DNA of 64,000 bases, from positions 62,001-126,000 of the forward strand of contig JARBJD010000059.1 in assembly GCA_033064195.1 (NCBI GenBank), read 5' to 3'. The notes beneath the pieces are model-generated. The model was not told the origin of the DNA. It did no database searches and saw only the letters and a program-made list of their open reading frames with translations. Made by a program: the position numbers and the translations under genes. This DNA is from Blattamonas nauphoetae. Taxonomy: Eukaryota > Preaxostyla > Oxymonadida. Each line of letters starts with the position of its first letter. Position 1 is the stretch's first letter. This document shows positions 55,701 to 64,000 of this stretch, piece after piece.

Positions 55701-56520
55701 TCAATCAAAGACAATTGCCATGTCTCCCAGTCGATCGACAATGTCATCATCGTTTTTGTATTCACCGGAATCCAACCGACCCATCTCACCGGACTCGTCG
55801 TTGGAACTGACCGTGTTTCTCCCCTTAAAGAAATTCACTATCCTCAAAATCGCACACGACATCGTGTCTGGTCTGCTACATCTGAAGCAGTACCTCCCCG
55901 CCGTCTTTGCTGAAGAATCGAACTCTTTCACATCGTTTGATTGGAGTGAACTTGTGTCTCCCTCTTCCATATTCTTCCTTTCTGATCCTTTTGACTTTAC
56001 TCTGGACAAGAACACTCTCAACCAACCGCTCGCCACAATCTGCCCATTCTTCCTCAAATCCAGCCCCAAAACAACTCACTATTCGGTCCCCATTCGCTCC
56101 CACTTCTATCGGACGGACTCCACAACTTATTCTGTCCGAGTCACTGACCACCTTGTACACCTTCTCCTCGAATTGTTTGATCTCCTGATCAAATTGTCGG
56201 CCACACCTGTCTACGAAACTCAGGTCACATCTCCATCTGCAGCCTCGCCATTCATCTCTCTTCTGCCCTGGCAGTTCCTTGATCCTGCACCGTCAGAGAC
56301 TAAAATTGTGTTTGGTGAATGGAAGAGAGATGAATCCAAGCTAGTGGATCCCAACCCAGAATTTGACTCGACAAACTCTACCTTGCCAATGTCTGTATCT
56401 CATTCGACATTTAATGCCCGTCAATTTGATCAACAACGTCCCACAAAACAAATTAATTTGTCCCTCCAACTCCTTCGTTCACTGATCTTTCAGAAGTTAT
56501 CCAGTATTCTGTCAAATTAA
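43714..56520 (+). CDS. Giant F-box / leucine-rich repeat / ankyrin-repeat protein (4,268 residues, one exon)
   Basis: One uninterrupted frame of 12.8 kb starts MSLDELPLPILGKILSRCGL, a good F-box (residues 3-45). LRRs of the Cys-containing FBXL type cover about 60-290 and 350-610 ('LVSLNLSYCTDSVNDTILTSLAKCLPSLQVLSLKGC'-like units). Ankyrin repeats run from 620 to about 800 ('TPLKIACISGHVQIIHSLLFRYG', 'MTPLHCAAIAGCAEGVKLLIDAGADIN'). A second, SDS22-like LRR patch lies at 1557-1668. The remaining 2,600 residues mix Ser/Thr/Pro-rich linkers with apparent folded blocks I cannot name (for example around 2510-2650 and 2820-3080); I found no GTPase or kinase motifs. By family knowledge the F-box would dock to SKP1 in an SCF ubiquitin ligase, with LRR/ankyrin parts binding targets. 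Introns are absent although most neighbours have several. Confidence 0.85.
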   Translation: MSLDELPLPILGKILSRCGLQSRLSLMLVCKSFYSALKLHTDSLDFSGTRLTPEKTAYLILASPNLTRLDLSHNIQLSQQDLSNISGRHANLRELSLVGLSEVNDGIVAEFALKSKLLEKLDLTLTSITEGLTIFLGRLQYLNHLSLRQTSTSSLSFAQFGKSYFTNLTTLDLGLVNGDLDDEGIIALSASCHKLENLSLYGASNITDDSFIKLARVNPFLSVLSLRGCTGIRDLTILSITMHCQNMTKLNIIGCSSLTDQALYLIGGAKELLSEDIHYAFLSECALKESARFTRTHSVQSPDSISSDFIPTGLSGIIPTTITTRNNLENPVPPPSQSTTVRSPSSSSAMEKSFGLVRLTQLKLGWCTQFTSNAIASVSRGCPSLNKLDLRCLNVDSDMPWALVGINKSRKEKVSLEPSPLQPSALSPSSTFTSSTPLSASATFTSPAPLSTSPNQIQNSSPITTFTPYASGLNPTANYSMVGLMQSLSFAAQNTILVSLNLSYCTDSVNDTILTSLAKCLPSLQVLSLKGCQQITDKGVTLLSAHCHMLTSLSLEDCIEVGDDSLVALSRNCFSLRELGMFGCDKRNKSRTLHITAGEGNVSLTRFFLKSHFAVDSFSTDQDELTPLMTTCSSGFSNVVSLLIEEGHADVNCICPTGWTPLKIACISGHVQIIHSLLFRYGAHPDLSGRIGRMTPLHCAAIAGCAEGVKLLIDAGADINAFTTKLIKATLPLHIQLTAPTPINTDPNGASLPTSRSYSTSILRLPPYSTPVHCALQSMSSPSVIILLKAGARLFPPHLPVPLNPSPSPRLDQSTQLTRQTLVPLNRMSVQFTSSSNLRPPNMATGAMATTLHHLSVITFHAAVTSSSTTNLLLLIALGFDLNDQLLESARFSLVSPQLDEKAKVGLAPHSLTQPDVMKPSIFRKISRSSSAKQSNEQDFVDVTAPKRESPSPQIVDVETLDHSLIIQNYQNIKLANHSELQQSLFLMFSPVTTPTTFLTDSTEVTPPTSFTEMSVEPDIQSFIRAVIHLINETTSVLHTQQIAGASSLMHRLINGADHSSSLILPFIALRTPSIQRQIGASTSLLFSFLRLPPESEATEFGQCNAEDEKEKQFEEEHGWRMSSNDFPLSDNIPLPSPPPVQSNHLRKSSSFQLKRWGSAQLSQGSPQASDTTEFVGSVSSHSSQMSRKSDPNSVPNSHDYLPLAFHLFSSFFALRLLTSNGDPHDVSASVFCSSLIEDSLSVIERWTQRLMMETERVEKLRQSNRSEDGSTVLVPRQLSQLHIAAIAEAALFFLSVFQNGKSFETTFKCSDCADDTPFGNRPQPKRVQFDDSALPQQLPTGVPTTVSGLIIRFVICLLNIAVADYTRAEILASSTATETTPIGLFPSYPLPKFNCENVFTCFSFASGLEVARDPKPYRMLLSLCLPLIFHTLVLFQSHPAATKVGHPLCFPCSIVSCIRHQSFSRTAATHPHSHFQRLIKILSTFTDGVNQLNLTNAFIPPSKRANLSSSALSQFASQPTSQLSHPPSLSISTLDSLVSPESIPRPAFISSFDLLCPHLTSISLNNCHLTSIPSALFAPLTPSSLYFSNIINPVDDDERVTPVLAPTLTYLDLSCNELEFLPHALVLLSNLSVLNFLGNARLNTPTASSLPLVLSSQLPHLSLLLLPNTNSESFRPILKNTPVPPLTQADPISLIHPLSTHQRITMKSIIREEEERLTVLHPQEDNRVEHFINTHPLPNTTSATLLPSTASLHSLPFSDPDTPPRKASLVLQSRPPLLSSPLSSQFNTSTSDRNSVSLQSRAMIIGINSIPSLSLPSQQSSSIVVVRPSHPSSIRQLTPFINQRWRGTNYVNLSFLSSSFSPPPQHINSRQYPSLSIQPRQLVPFFATSSSNTPFCKRLPPNYLPMDTDFQPIPFAHGGSSEIASLVSITKPDAIINPLTNEGEWKSKSLFTPLPTFSDSPINGNALADGRSLSAPDDFYPFPTPSPGLSVEHAPHDDDQHATNVDNLLAVPSAHAFSCVYVLSCECENDLNYQITEELLHSLSLITFNQSFHINNLQEQDSQEPFGSSRPASFKLSSSQSPFQSQSIQPFGRSHPFQRTVHTLFNFPSKGMYTSLVHLSSTSMITHNKPFAVTASSLRFFFISQQFAAFRKANEISNRSDPNDLITYPYPFLITFQIPLIENTSVMDNFTATRESVINLLDTLHTLATQYRLRIVVKLVCAATISQNTSGFNLSPIQQPFLPSPSKTPPRSMTARENVLTSLVQMPNGEIPSVIFDDFKRNAQLYPSFSFVWEPTAPLPQITRPYVSPPSPVNSGNGLDLIPQASTTLDEFTRLLTTDLSSLYHNTWQEGVLSLFHPESQSIIIPTASTSLNSSTAKLSHQNRSSPSPEPNRDNSDTNGTTFVLDEDDETDAEVDSLFNIYRQSHLSIDSAATSFIDAQNANQHVVALLSLETGRQERKQHRVLSKRSTLNDILSITMSSKLSDLEEDSNPEISEIDIRHPFVIANTIQSTCPIITPKQQKKRKRMLTQLWIDLLLVFPQQNAPALHRFQWIDGLCDDPELFTNDIVSDKPLSHRLFLMKHLPIEFIPQGILTSERLDKIVSLSTKIQGTTTDLTESAEATSPLSKLISNYSYLLGLSYTTLRTLLLTGSFPNSDPFIACQPPKISNSIPTPSALPFFQGVFSGITNPVHNSQGLVQILAGPPPASIANIALPEAKLMKERAINAAMNLQAAAPKGLHQQNDDEFDSDDTDDSDAPNNLKRRPAVSLYSSLASIPNLDNSVRVNKRRQPPTDVNTEIDNLNPQTVSLSSPRQDDSFFEKTLDFDQHDFHHLIWTVISQVDDQLTPHFQPFTSSIFAAAEQQSPSYGLDILLSSLRSLTKDFVIPLSSNYVAPETIPAWMRIWEDSQFNNVAEHEAWMDFESNWVMNALAEQEGLFKDDPAERNRTVVSSLSLSSSLTFKQSPSLSFLLLRTPNTFYSRSRLFSLMERFSHDATTSRLFSAVLMHWGMWHHLQGTDQDAFIVNTQWTVHLLAELGVNVNKLFFQQEDLGSVASEAYQARKNGLVSPHLQHNSPYIHPIMELLHHFFNLFAKSYSGTLPMFNRNICGPQKKKHLPPLSDNNSPSLWVTSLFQLRPISHSFNSLWPRQKSSFVHKFSRLFSFSVDNATTTQFMALHALLSFQLHALFPILKKLIQTLAKNRSECLHDLEENRLFESLMGSFSHSSENSKSPPINGHTVTPTEEKNKVDWSFIPWDHMTSTIHSYDSLSNTTIHWNSRGCIGSIKADIDPAFHTPVPLDSASDMILSSIAEYIEQEEQRLTSTVQARHFVFEKSQPSERVRSQTLIDSAFINIDNLPSYSSILSSLHLPGHDPLIESVQSPISVPIPPPPINPDVSTSEEIVTESESDDGIDALLVGLRHISKSNQSRRRGHKAMESPVVAPAPTQQIKTLSARQYSPQLNSPVTMVRQLSSVPSQELKQSYSKPNPQAVVSHSLQSIRSFSSITQEPKQEETEEESNMSIDDISFSIDLLTPTSLKQHTNATDYIRISVAGHDQNLTRMIFTLLNNSISRLLNQKELTSVGNVTQKVYVVSEPLTPITNWDEHFSVLTLPNTTQSTVPQQTDDQFSPSCLIRDYIDLVQRTILEICQKLTEHNLQSIVHPLGHSPFAKEIIPLIFSMSLLVPEIFYSSHIARNNPRSLSLFAPFSIDVLLTATELMSSWDLISPIISAPMLYRLQTPSLLYGVPPSIVLLQSFTNLFSPQLFACVPSSTFSARVAIEPSSEHTQKAHIDTKVPHALPSEFDHPLAQSGAIHPSQKPPPSFFRTALEELSSQPKTYLQEFSSAFMFLLLFTHQSSPSSSLMNTKRTILVPWSSVTYSNPTSIINLLQHIPSNPTVLSLAAEDRARPRFTLVPSISFVLSPTLCSLTEIILICHVYWIVKSKKIGEARRIDMKMFMGEVVNSSKSPPSQAPQSSNSVGQIKVSSPHVPGHSSNTPLPLFQSKTIAMSPSRSTMSSSFLYSPESNRPISPDSSLELTVFLPLKKFTILKIAHDIVSGLLHLKQYLPAVFAEESNSFTSFDWSELVSPSSIFFLSDPFDFTLDKNTLNQPLATICPFFLKSSPKTTHYSVPIRSHFYRTDSTTYSVRVTDHLVHLLLELFDLLIKLSATPVYETQVTSPSAASPFISLLPWQFLDPAPSETKIVFGEWKRDESKLVDPNPEFDSTNSTLPMSVSHSTFNARQFDQQRPTKQINLSLQLLRSLIFQKLSSILSN
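44989..45072 (+). repeat. Coding tandem repeat, 36-nt period
   Basis: Inside the giant F-box gene a 36-nt unit beginning CTCTCC is repeated about 2.3 times (44989-45024, 45025-45060, then a 12-nt remnant). It encodes a 12-residue Ser/Thr/Pro motif of the form LSxSxTFTSxxP. It sits in the linker between the two FBXL-type LRR blocks, about residues 426-452. Confidence 0.8.
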
Positions 56521-56654
56521 TCTCTCATTATGTTTTGAGCATTCTTTTTTTCGAGCTTCTTCATTGTTACGATTCACACTATCGATTGTGATTTGATTGT
56601 CAGAGTATATTCACAGTTTCGAGAAAAATGCGTCAACCCATAGCGCAATTAACA

Positions 56655-57866
<1,212 letters not shown>

Positions 57867-58072
57867 TGATTTCATCGAGTCCATGAGGACTTCACACGTT
57901 GATTTAATTCATGACAAAACACCATCTTTTTCAATCACTTCAAGATCCTGCTTATTGAAATACGTCGTCACAGTTCATATTTCCCGTTCGATCCATGAGT
58001 TACTTGTAGTACGGGAGTTTGTGATTGAGTAACATTTATTGTGGTGAGATCGTTTTTATTAGTTCCGATACA

Positions 58073-58990
58073 ATGGCCAGCTGGAATATTTTTCGATATG
58101 CAGCTGATTTCTCACACGCCATTTCACTGATTCTTCTCCTTTATAAACTCCAGAAGCACAAATCTGTGGAAGGTTAGCACAGTCTCTCATTTCACGCATC
58201 TTTCAACTGTACTTGATCATCTCGCCTCTCCTTCGCCAGGAATCTCACTCAAAACTCAATTGCTGTACCTCATTGTCTTTTGTTGCCGTTATGTTGGTGT
58301 GTTCTCTAGATTGATACACTTCTCCTTCGACCTTGTACTCTCTTCTACCTGGGAATTGATCTTTCTTGACCCTGTTTTCTATTTTAATTGATCCATTTTG
58401 TATTCTATCCTGTCAATCCATCTCTGTAGATATCTTTTGGAACTACAAATTGATGTACAACAACATCTTCAAAATATTCTATGTCTCAATCACTGCATAC
58501 CTCTGCTATCTCATTGGAATCAAATATAAGTGTTTGTAATGAATTCATCATTTCTCCAATCTCTTTAGCAACATATCAGAAAGACCAAGATCGATTCAAA
58601 CTCTGGTGGGCGATTGTTCCATCTGTCATACTCGGAATCATCTTCAATTCCAACCACAAAAAGCCATTTGAATATATCTACGCTTTCACACTCTTCTTAG
58701 AGTCCGTAGCCATTCTTCCTCAGCTCATCATGTTGATCGAGCAAGAAGAAATCGAGAACCTCACAGGGGAATACATCTTCTTCCTCGGACTCTACCGTGC
58801 TCTCTACATCCTCAACTGGATCTACAGATTCTTCACAGAAAAGAATTATCGTGCGTGGGTAACTTGGGTCTGTGGACTCATCCAAACTGCTCTCTACTCT
58901 GATTATATCTACCAATTCTTCAAGGCCAAAACGAAAGGAAGGAAACTCTCGCTTCAAGTTGACGTGGAAGATGATCCTTCATCCTCATAA
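58073..58990 (+). CDS. ERD2: KDEL receptor (ER lumen protein-retaining receptor ERD2)
   Basis: Exons are 58073-58172, 58240-58296, 58430-58531 and 58569-58990 (226 residues). The receptor returns escaped ER proteins from the Golgi. Conserved features are the N-terminus 'NIFRYAADFSHAISLILLLYKL', 'GISLKTQLLYLIVFCCRYVD', 'TYQKDQDRFKLWW..VPS', 'LESVAILPQLIML', 'GLYRALYILNWIYRF' and 'LIQTALYSDYIYQFF'. Seven hydrophobic segments fit the known fold. The C-terminal tail is longer and more acidic than usual ('QVDVEDDPSSS') and follows 'KGRKLSL'. Introns are 67, 133 and 37 nt. It lies 206 bp after PCNA on the same strand. Confidence 0.93.
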
Positions 58991-59288
58991 ACTCCTCCCC
59001 TCTTGCGTCGCTCCCCTTGCCAATCGTCTTGATTTGAAACAAACCGCTTCTTTGAATCCGTTTATATCACCAATTTATTCATCTCGACCATTTCACACAA
59101 TATTATGTCCAAAAAACACGATCTCTCGCGCAGAAGTCATCTCCACGCAATGTCAAGTCAAATCATTGTCTCATGATCTAAAGGCGATTAGAAGAGTGAT
59201 ATCAGATCAGGATTCATATGTAGAGGTCTGAAACAGAATGAGCAGAGGACGATTGTGAGTGTGAATCTTGTTAAGGGACTCATTTGAA

Positions 59289-60193
59289 ATGTCGAAGGGG
59301 GCAGACCAAGCATCTTGGGTGTGCATTATCCCTCTCTTCACTTTCATTCTATGTTGTGTCTTTCTTTCTGTCTAGTTTTCTCAAAGAGCGGATGGAATCA
59401 GTCGACAACTCACCACTGTAAAAAAACAAGCTGACGAATATGTAACAAGTCTCCGACAGGCGTCAGCTAAAGCACAAGCTCTTGTTGCATCACTCAATGG
59501 CTACGCTGAGACGGGTTTGACATCTTTTGCTCACTTCATGATCATCCAACACTTCTCATTCTGTCCATACCTTCCACTTCTCCTTTTCATGATTTATGGT
59601 CCATCACTTTTTCTATATTTTTCACTTCCTTTCTTTTTCGGTCTCTTTTTAGAATCCGGACCAATCAAGAATGTCATCACAGACGCTGCAGCTAAAATTA
59701 ACGAACTCTCGAGACTCCATGATTCTGTTGCATCTTCCTTTTCTGAATCTGTGAAACCTCTCACACAATATCCCGTGATTGCTAAAGATTTAAAGGTTTT
59801 CTTTCAAGAAATTCTCATCATCACATATCTCGTTAGGCAAACATTGACAGTCGTGCTAAAGCCGTGGCTGATTATCAAAAGAAGGAAGCCGCTGCGGCAC
59901 AAGAAAAAATCAAAGGAGCTGACACTCCAAAAGCAAGATCAGCAGATGATCAAGCCAAACAGGCCCTGGAAACGAAACATCAACAGACAACATTTGTAAA
60001 ACAAAAAATGAACAATTTTGAAGAGGAGAGGTTGCAAACAATGAAAAAAATGCTTTTAGAAGCGACAAATGTTCAAATGCAGTATTTCTGTCATGGTCTC
60101 GAGATTCTCTCTGACTTACAAAAAGAAATCAGCTCGATGAAGGCTGAAGATCAGCTGGATTCAATTGATACATACACAAAAGGCTTGGATTGA
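59289..60193 (+). CDS. CIBAR1: CIBAR/FAM92-type BAR-domain protein
   Basis: Exons are 59289-59318, 59376-59514, 59653-59795 and 59837-60193 (222 residues). CIBAR proteins bend membrane at the ciliary base and, in animals, work with Chibby. The protein is one long antiparallel helical BAR fold: 'RQLTTVKKQADEYVTSLRQASAKAQALVASLNGYAE', 'PLTQYPVIAKDLKANIDSRAKAVADYQKKEAA', 'ETKHQQTTFVKQKMNNFEEERLQTMKKML' and 'QMQYFCHGLEILSDLQKEI'. The last two blocks match FAM92 best; a generic endophilin-type BAR protein cannot be excluded. The first exon is only 30 nt. Introns are 57, 138 and 41 nt. Its size (human about 290) reflects a missing C-terminal tail. Confidence 0.75.
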
Positions 60194-60390
60194 TTCTGTG
60201 CATTTTTCTTCATTTCACACAGTACGTCTTTGTTTTATCGAACGTTTGCATCTCTCGAATAATTATTTTTTAAAGTCATCTTCCACAAATGTGAGTTCAA
60301 TTAATTGACGTTGTTGTCAAGTTCTTGATCGCCGAGGACCTTTATTTATTTTATCGTCGTTACATCAATCAGGAACTTCTCGAATCACTC

Positions 60391-63300
60391 ATGATGGCGG
60401 AAAAACTTCTCGCAGAGAAGGCCTACTTCGAGAAGCTTGTCTCCCCAGTTGACAACGAAATGACAGTTTGTTCCTCTTCTCTTCTCCACCCTCTTTCTTG
60501 AACTTCCTCTCGTTATTCAATATCAACAATATACTATCATTAATCTTCGGCTCCCATGCACTTATTCATATAGACTGGAATGACACCCGATGTAAAAGCG
60601 GTGTTTGAGAAACAACATAGAATACACAACCGACTAAAAGAACAAAACGATTTTCTTGTTTCTGAAATTGCAAAGGTGTGCAAAAACACAAAGTTCGAAC
60701 AAAAATCATCAGTTCTCTCATTTTCTTACAATGTTCATTGATATTGTACGATTTGTCGACCATTCTGACGATTTCATCCATAACATGAACTCACATTTTA
60801 TTTTTCTTTTATCTGTCATGACATTGACATTTTTCGCTTGAATACTCATCTTTCCTCCATAGAGCGCAAAAAATGTCGAAGACGGTGTGTCAAGTACTCA
60901 AACCACACACACACTTCACCCTCGCTCCAAACCAACACGAACAAACAAAACATCAAGTCATTATTCAATCCGTATTCCAAATTCACTTCGCGAATTCTCC
61001 CGCCCAACCAACACCACTCTCCGTGGTAAATCACCGTATGACTTTTTCATCTTCTTAAGTAATAATCTATTCAGAGCCTCATCACCTCAACGAGTTGTAA
61101 GAGAAGGTGTTCATCTCCCACCCATTGATTCCCCCACTTCAAAACCAACCTCTGCCAGAAGACCAGCATCAGCTGGACGTGGAACTCCAGGCACTTCAAA
61201 CCGCGTTTCCAGGCCATCGTCTAGGGACTCACGGACGAATAGCGATTCACCGTCCGATATGAAATCATCAACATCACCCCCAAGCGATGGCAAACAAGCC
61301 AACGTCCGCAATGTCCCACAAAAGCAGGGACTCCCATCTATTGCTCCTCCAACATCCGAAGACGGTGATATCCAATCACTTCTCCCTCTTGAAATGTTTG
61401 ACGAAGGTGAGGACCGCGATCCTTTCCTGGACAAGCAACTTGAGATTCAAAAAATCCTCCCGTTCGTCGAGCAAGACGAGAATAGCAATCTTCCTGCCAT
61501 GCCTGAATATGAAAGTCAGGCAGGTGTGCAAAGGCTAAAGGCATTTAGTCGTTATTTCTATGTTGGAATTGGTCAAGCATGGCGACCTTGCACTGTTCTG
61601 AAATATAATGAAACAGAACGCAAATTTCTCATCAGGTGGGACCCAGATGAAAACGAACCCGCCGAAAGCACTACAAAAGCACAACTAACCAAATATGTTC
61701 GTCGGCTCAACCTTTTCTTCAAAGGTGAAGATGTCGACGTCTTTGAGGGACGCATTGAGAGTGCCAAAAAGCTCAGAGCACAAATTGAGGCTCAGATGCG
61801 GTTCCACACGTATATTGAATCTCGTCCATCCGAAGATATTGCACCAATGCCCGACGATGTTTCTGAAAGAATCATGGGGTTAACAGCTGTTGGTGTCCCT
61901 GGAAGATTCGTTCCTGTTGTCCGTTCAACGCTGGAAGAAGCCAGAAAACATTATATTTACGCTAAGAAGTGTGCGATTGTACTCGAATTGCTGAAGAAAG
62001 AATCTACCCAAAAACAACTTGCTCCTCTTCATTTTATGATCCCAGGCATCACTACGCCACTCGACCCACCATCTTTAGTCACAAATCGTGAGAAATGGAT
62101 GCCAGAACTCTTTGCAGAAAAATACAAAAAGAACCCAAGTTTGATCCAACCATTCATGGGAATTAGAAAGGTCTTCATCCAACACGCACTCTATTCGAGA
62201 AGCAATGCTGTTAAAGCCATGCATGCGATACAAGCTATTTGGTATCACCTCAAAGCATCTGATTTTGTGGACCTAGAAGTCAACAAGCGTCTCCGAGAGC
62301 AGGAATTGGCAGAGAAACAAAAAACGCCAAGTGTTTCTGGAGGAGAAGAGGGAGATCAGCCAAAAGTGCAAGAATTAGACACACTGGGCACACTCGAAGC
62401 CCGAGACTACCTCAACCACCAACAACAGCACATCAGCTCCGTCACCGATCTTCTGCTCTTCACATGGATCCCCACTGTCACCAAAGCACTTCGAGATTTG
62501 GTCCCAAACTTCGAAGAACTGCTCGGGCTGGATACTCGAAAGAGGAGGAACATTTCAACACCAAAAACTCCAGACATGATTGCTGGCGTTCCGGAAGGAG
62601 GGTCTGGACAGCTGAAAATGGTTCTCTATGTCGATGGAGATGAGATTGAGAAAGGGAAGGATCCGGAGGAAGGTCTCACATCCCTCCTCAACTCGGAAGA
62701 GGAAGGAAGACTCGTCCACTTCAGAGACAGCGAGCTGGGTCGCCTAAGCAAACTGGCTGACATGATCATGAGAGAGCAGGTGCATGGACTCATTGAGCGC
62801 TCTCTTCTCAATTATCGCGAGATGATCGTGGAAGGTTATAGACACTATGCCGATCTCCACTTCATGCACATGAAGAAGCTCGCCAACGACTTCCTCCTTG
62901 CATTGAAAGAACGGAAGAAGTTTTATTTTGAAGTCTTCACTGCTGATCAGTACGTCACTGCTCTCCAAGATGTGAATATGATCAGAGACAAAATCGCCCA
63001 GCAGGAGAATAAGGGCATGGATGCCTTGCTGGCTAAACAAGCTCTGAAGAACAAGAACACAATCGCAGCTCCTTCAGAACCATCATCTGGAGAGACTACA
63101 GACAGGAAAAAGAACGATGCATCAGGAGTCGCGACAAAGACGAACACAGCACCGACTACGGGAAGGAAAGTGACAGAGGAACAACTTGAATTCCCACCAC
63201 ACACTTCCATTTTCTCTCCCAACTTCAACCCAACACTTGACGACTTCATCTGGATCGGTTCGATGCTGTCCAGAACGAACGAACTGATTGAATATGCTCA

Positions 63301-64000
63301 CCTTTATCACGACTACTCGATGGAGGAAAAGTTGATAGAGAAACAGAGATATGAGAAAATGGGCATGCTTCTGCCTCCAGAACGCTCAGGAAGCGCACGA
63401 AAAGGACTCGGATCTGGACGAGGATCAAAAACCAACACTCCAAGAACACCAAATTCCGCCAATGTTGCGTTCTCTGACAATAACCAACCACAAACACCTT
63501 CATCCATTCAAACGTCCAATCAGCAACGCCCAGTCATCAAGGGCAAGGACGGACTGACTCGCTCTCAGAGAAGAGCACAAACAGAAGCAGCATCAAACGA
63601 GACATACCAAGTCCCTCCACCGCCTGGCCCAATCGAACCCAAAATGGAAGAGTCTGATTCAACAGATCCAGTTGACGAGGCCATCAGACAAGTCTCGTTT
63701 GTTGGAAAGAAGGCTGCTTTCACTGACAACTTGCTTCAGAAGGTTGATCCGTTCTATTGGAGTGAGCGCACGTTCATCCCATTCCCCTGCCCTGCTCCCC
63801 CACTCATTCTCGTTGCCCTCCATCTCGTCGAGGACGGAGCCACATTCCCAGACGAGCCTGACCACCTCCATCTCTCCACTCTCACTTTCAACACTCCAAG
63901 AGCGAATGAAACGGGGACAGTTGGACATCACGTTGAGGTTGTGCCAGCTGTTGAATATGTTGGAATGCTCGCTTCATACACTCTCTGCCAGATGCAAGTT
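60391..64000 (+). CDS. Axonemal dynein heavy chain, N-terminal part (3' partial, DNAH1-like)
   Basis: Exons are 60391-60465, 60574-60675, 60863-61025 and 61077 to the window end; the third intron (51 nt, in frame) may instead be read through. The visible part is only the dynein tail. A Ser/Thr/Pro-rich N-terminus leads into 'RYFYVGIGQAWRPCTVLKYNETERKFLIRW', then 'RLNLFFKGEDVDVFEGRIESAKKLRAQIEAQMRFHTYIE', the signature order seen in single-headed inner-arm heavy chains (DNAH1/3/7/12 group). Later blocks ('LLLFTWIPTVTKALRDLVP', 'VHFRDSELGRLSKLADMIMREQVHGLIERSLLNYREMI') fit the DHC_N1/N2 tail. No motor domain is in the window. I chose ATG 60391 because it opens the first exon that joins in frame; an earlier exon before the acceptor at 60374 is possible. 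Confidence 0.75.

Overview
The window is nuclear DNA from a flagellated protist with dense genes and spliceosomal introns. Stop codons TAA, TAG and TGA all end conserved proteins at the expected places, so the standard code is used. I resolved 24 gene models on both strands. Their introns were placed by hand by restoring conserved reading frames; most are 30-110 nt and many only 30-40 nt. Two genes (15832-17103 and 28794-30014) carry domains that I recall as members of large gene families in the oxymonad Blattamonas nauphoetae (Preaxostyla, Metamonada). An oxymonad or close relative is therefore my best guess for the source. That is recognition from memory, not a search.

Layout, left to right. 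1-4575: 3' part of a CFAP65-like flagellar ASH/MSP-domain protein, cut by the window edge. 4666-5152: ubiquitin E2 variant (Mms2/Uev1). 5153-6607: no convincing gene. 6608-7443: dolichyldiphosphatase. 7650-12783 (-): large unknown protein with a charged helix. 13040-15520 (-): MCM4. 15832-17103 (-): oxymonad-type family protein. 17168-20248: unknown coiled-coil protein. 20383-23378: gamma-tubulin complex protein 4. 23590-25778: CFAP100. 25930-27188: DPH7. 27268-28611: unknown. 28794-30014: SPRY-like protein. 30186-31838: CFAP20DC-like. 32179-33124 (-): unknown helical protein. 33152-37588: very long coiled-coil protein. 37846-39155 (-): CID/RPR-domain protein (SR140-like). 39519-40373 (-): SEC22. 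40434-43569: WDR48/UAF1. 43714-56520: a 4,268-residue F-box/LRR/ankyrin protein in one exon. 56655-57866: PCNA. 58073-58990: KDEL receptor ERD2. 59289-60193: CIBAR/FAM92-type BAR protein. 60391-64000: N-terminal part of an axonemal dynein heavy chain, cut by the right edge.

How the genes fit together. Axoneme and basal-body genes are over-represented (CFAP65, CFAP100, CFAP20DC, CIBAR, GCP4, dynein heavy chain). Two core replication factors (MCM4, PCNA), two parts of the Golgi-ER retrieval route (SEC22, ERD2), two ubiquitin-pathway genes (UEV, WDR48) and one diphthamide gene (DPH7) are also present. This looks like a normal housekeeping stretch of a compact genome, with no sign of operons, mobile elements, viral fossils, CRISPR or RNA genes. 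The most unusual observations are the intron donor pattern GTNT(G), the very short introns, the giant intronless F-box/ankyrin ORF, a Ser/Pro-rich insert inside the MCM4 ATPase module, and head-to-head gene pairs with only 27-64 bp between start codons.
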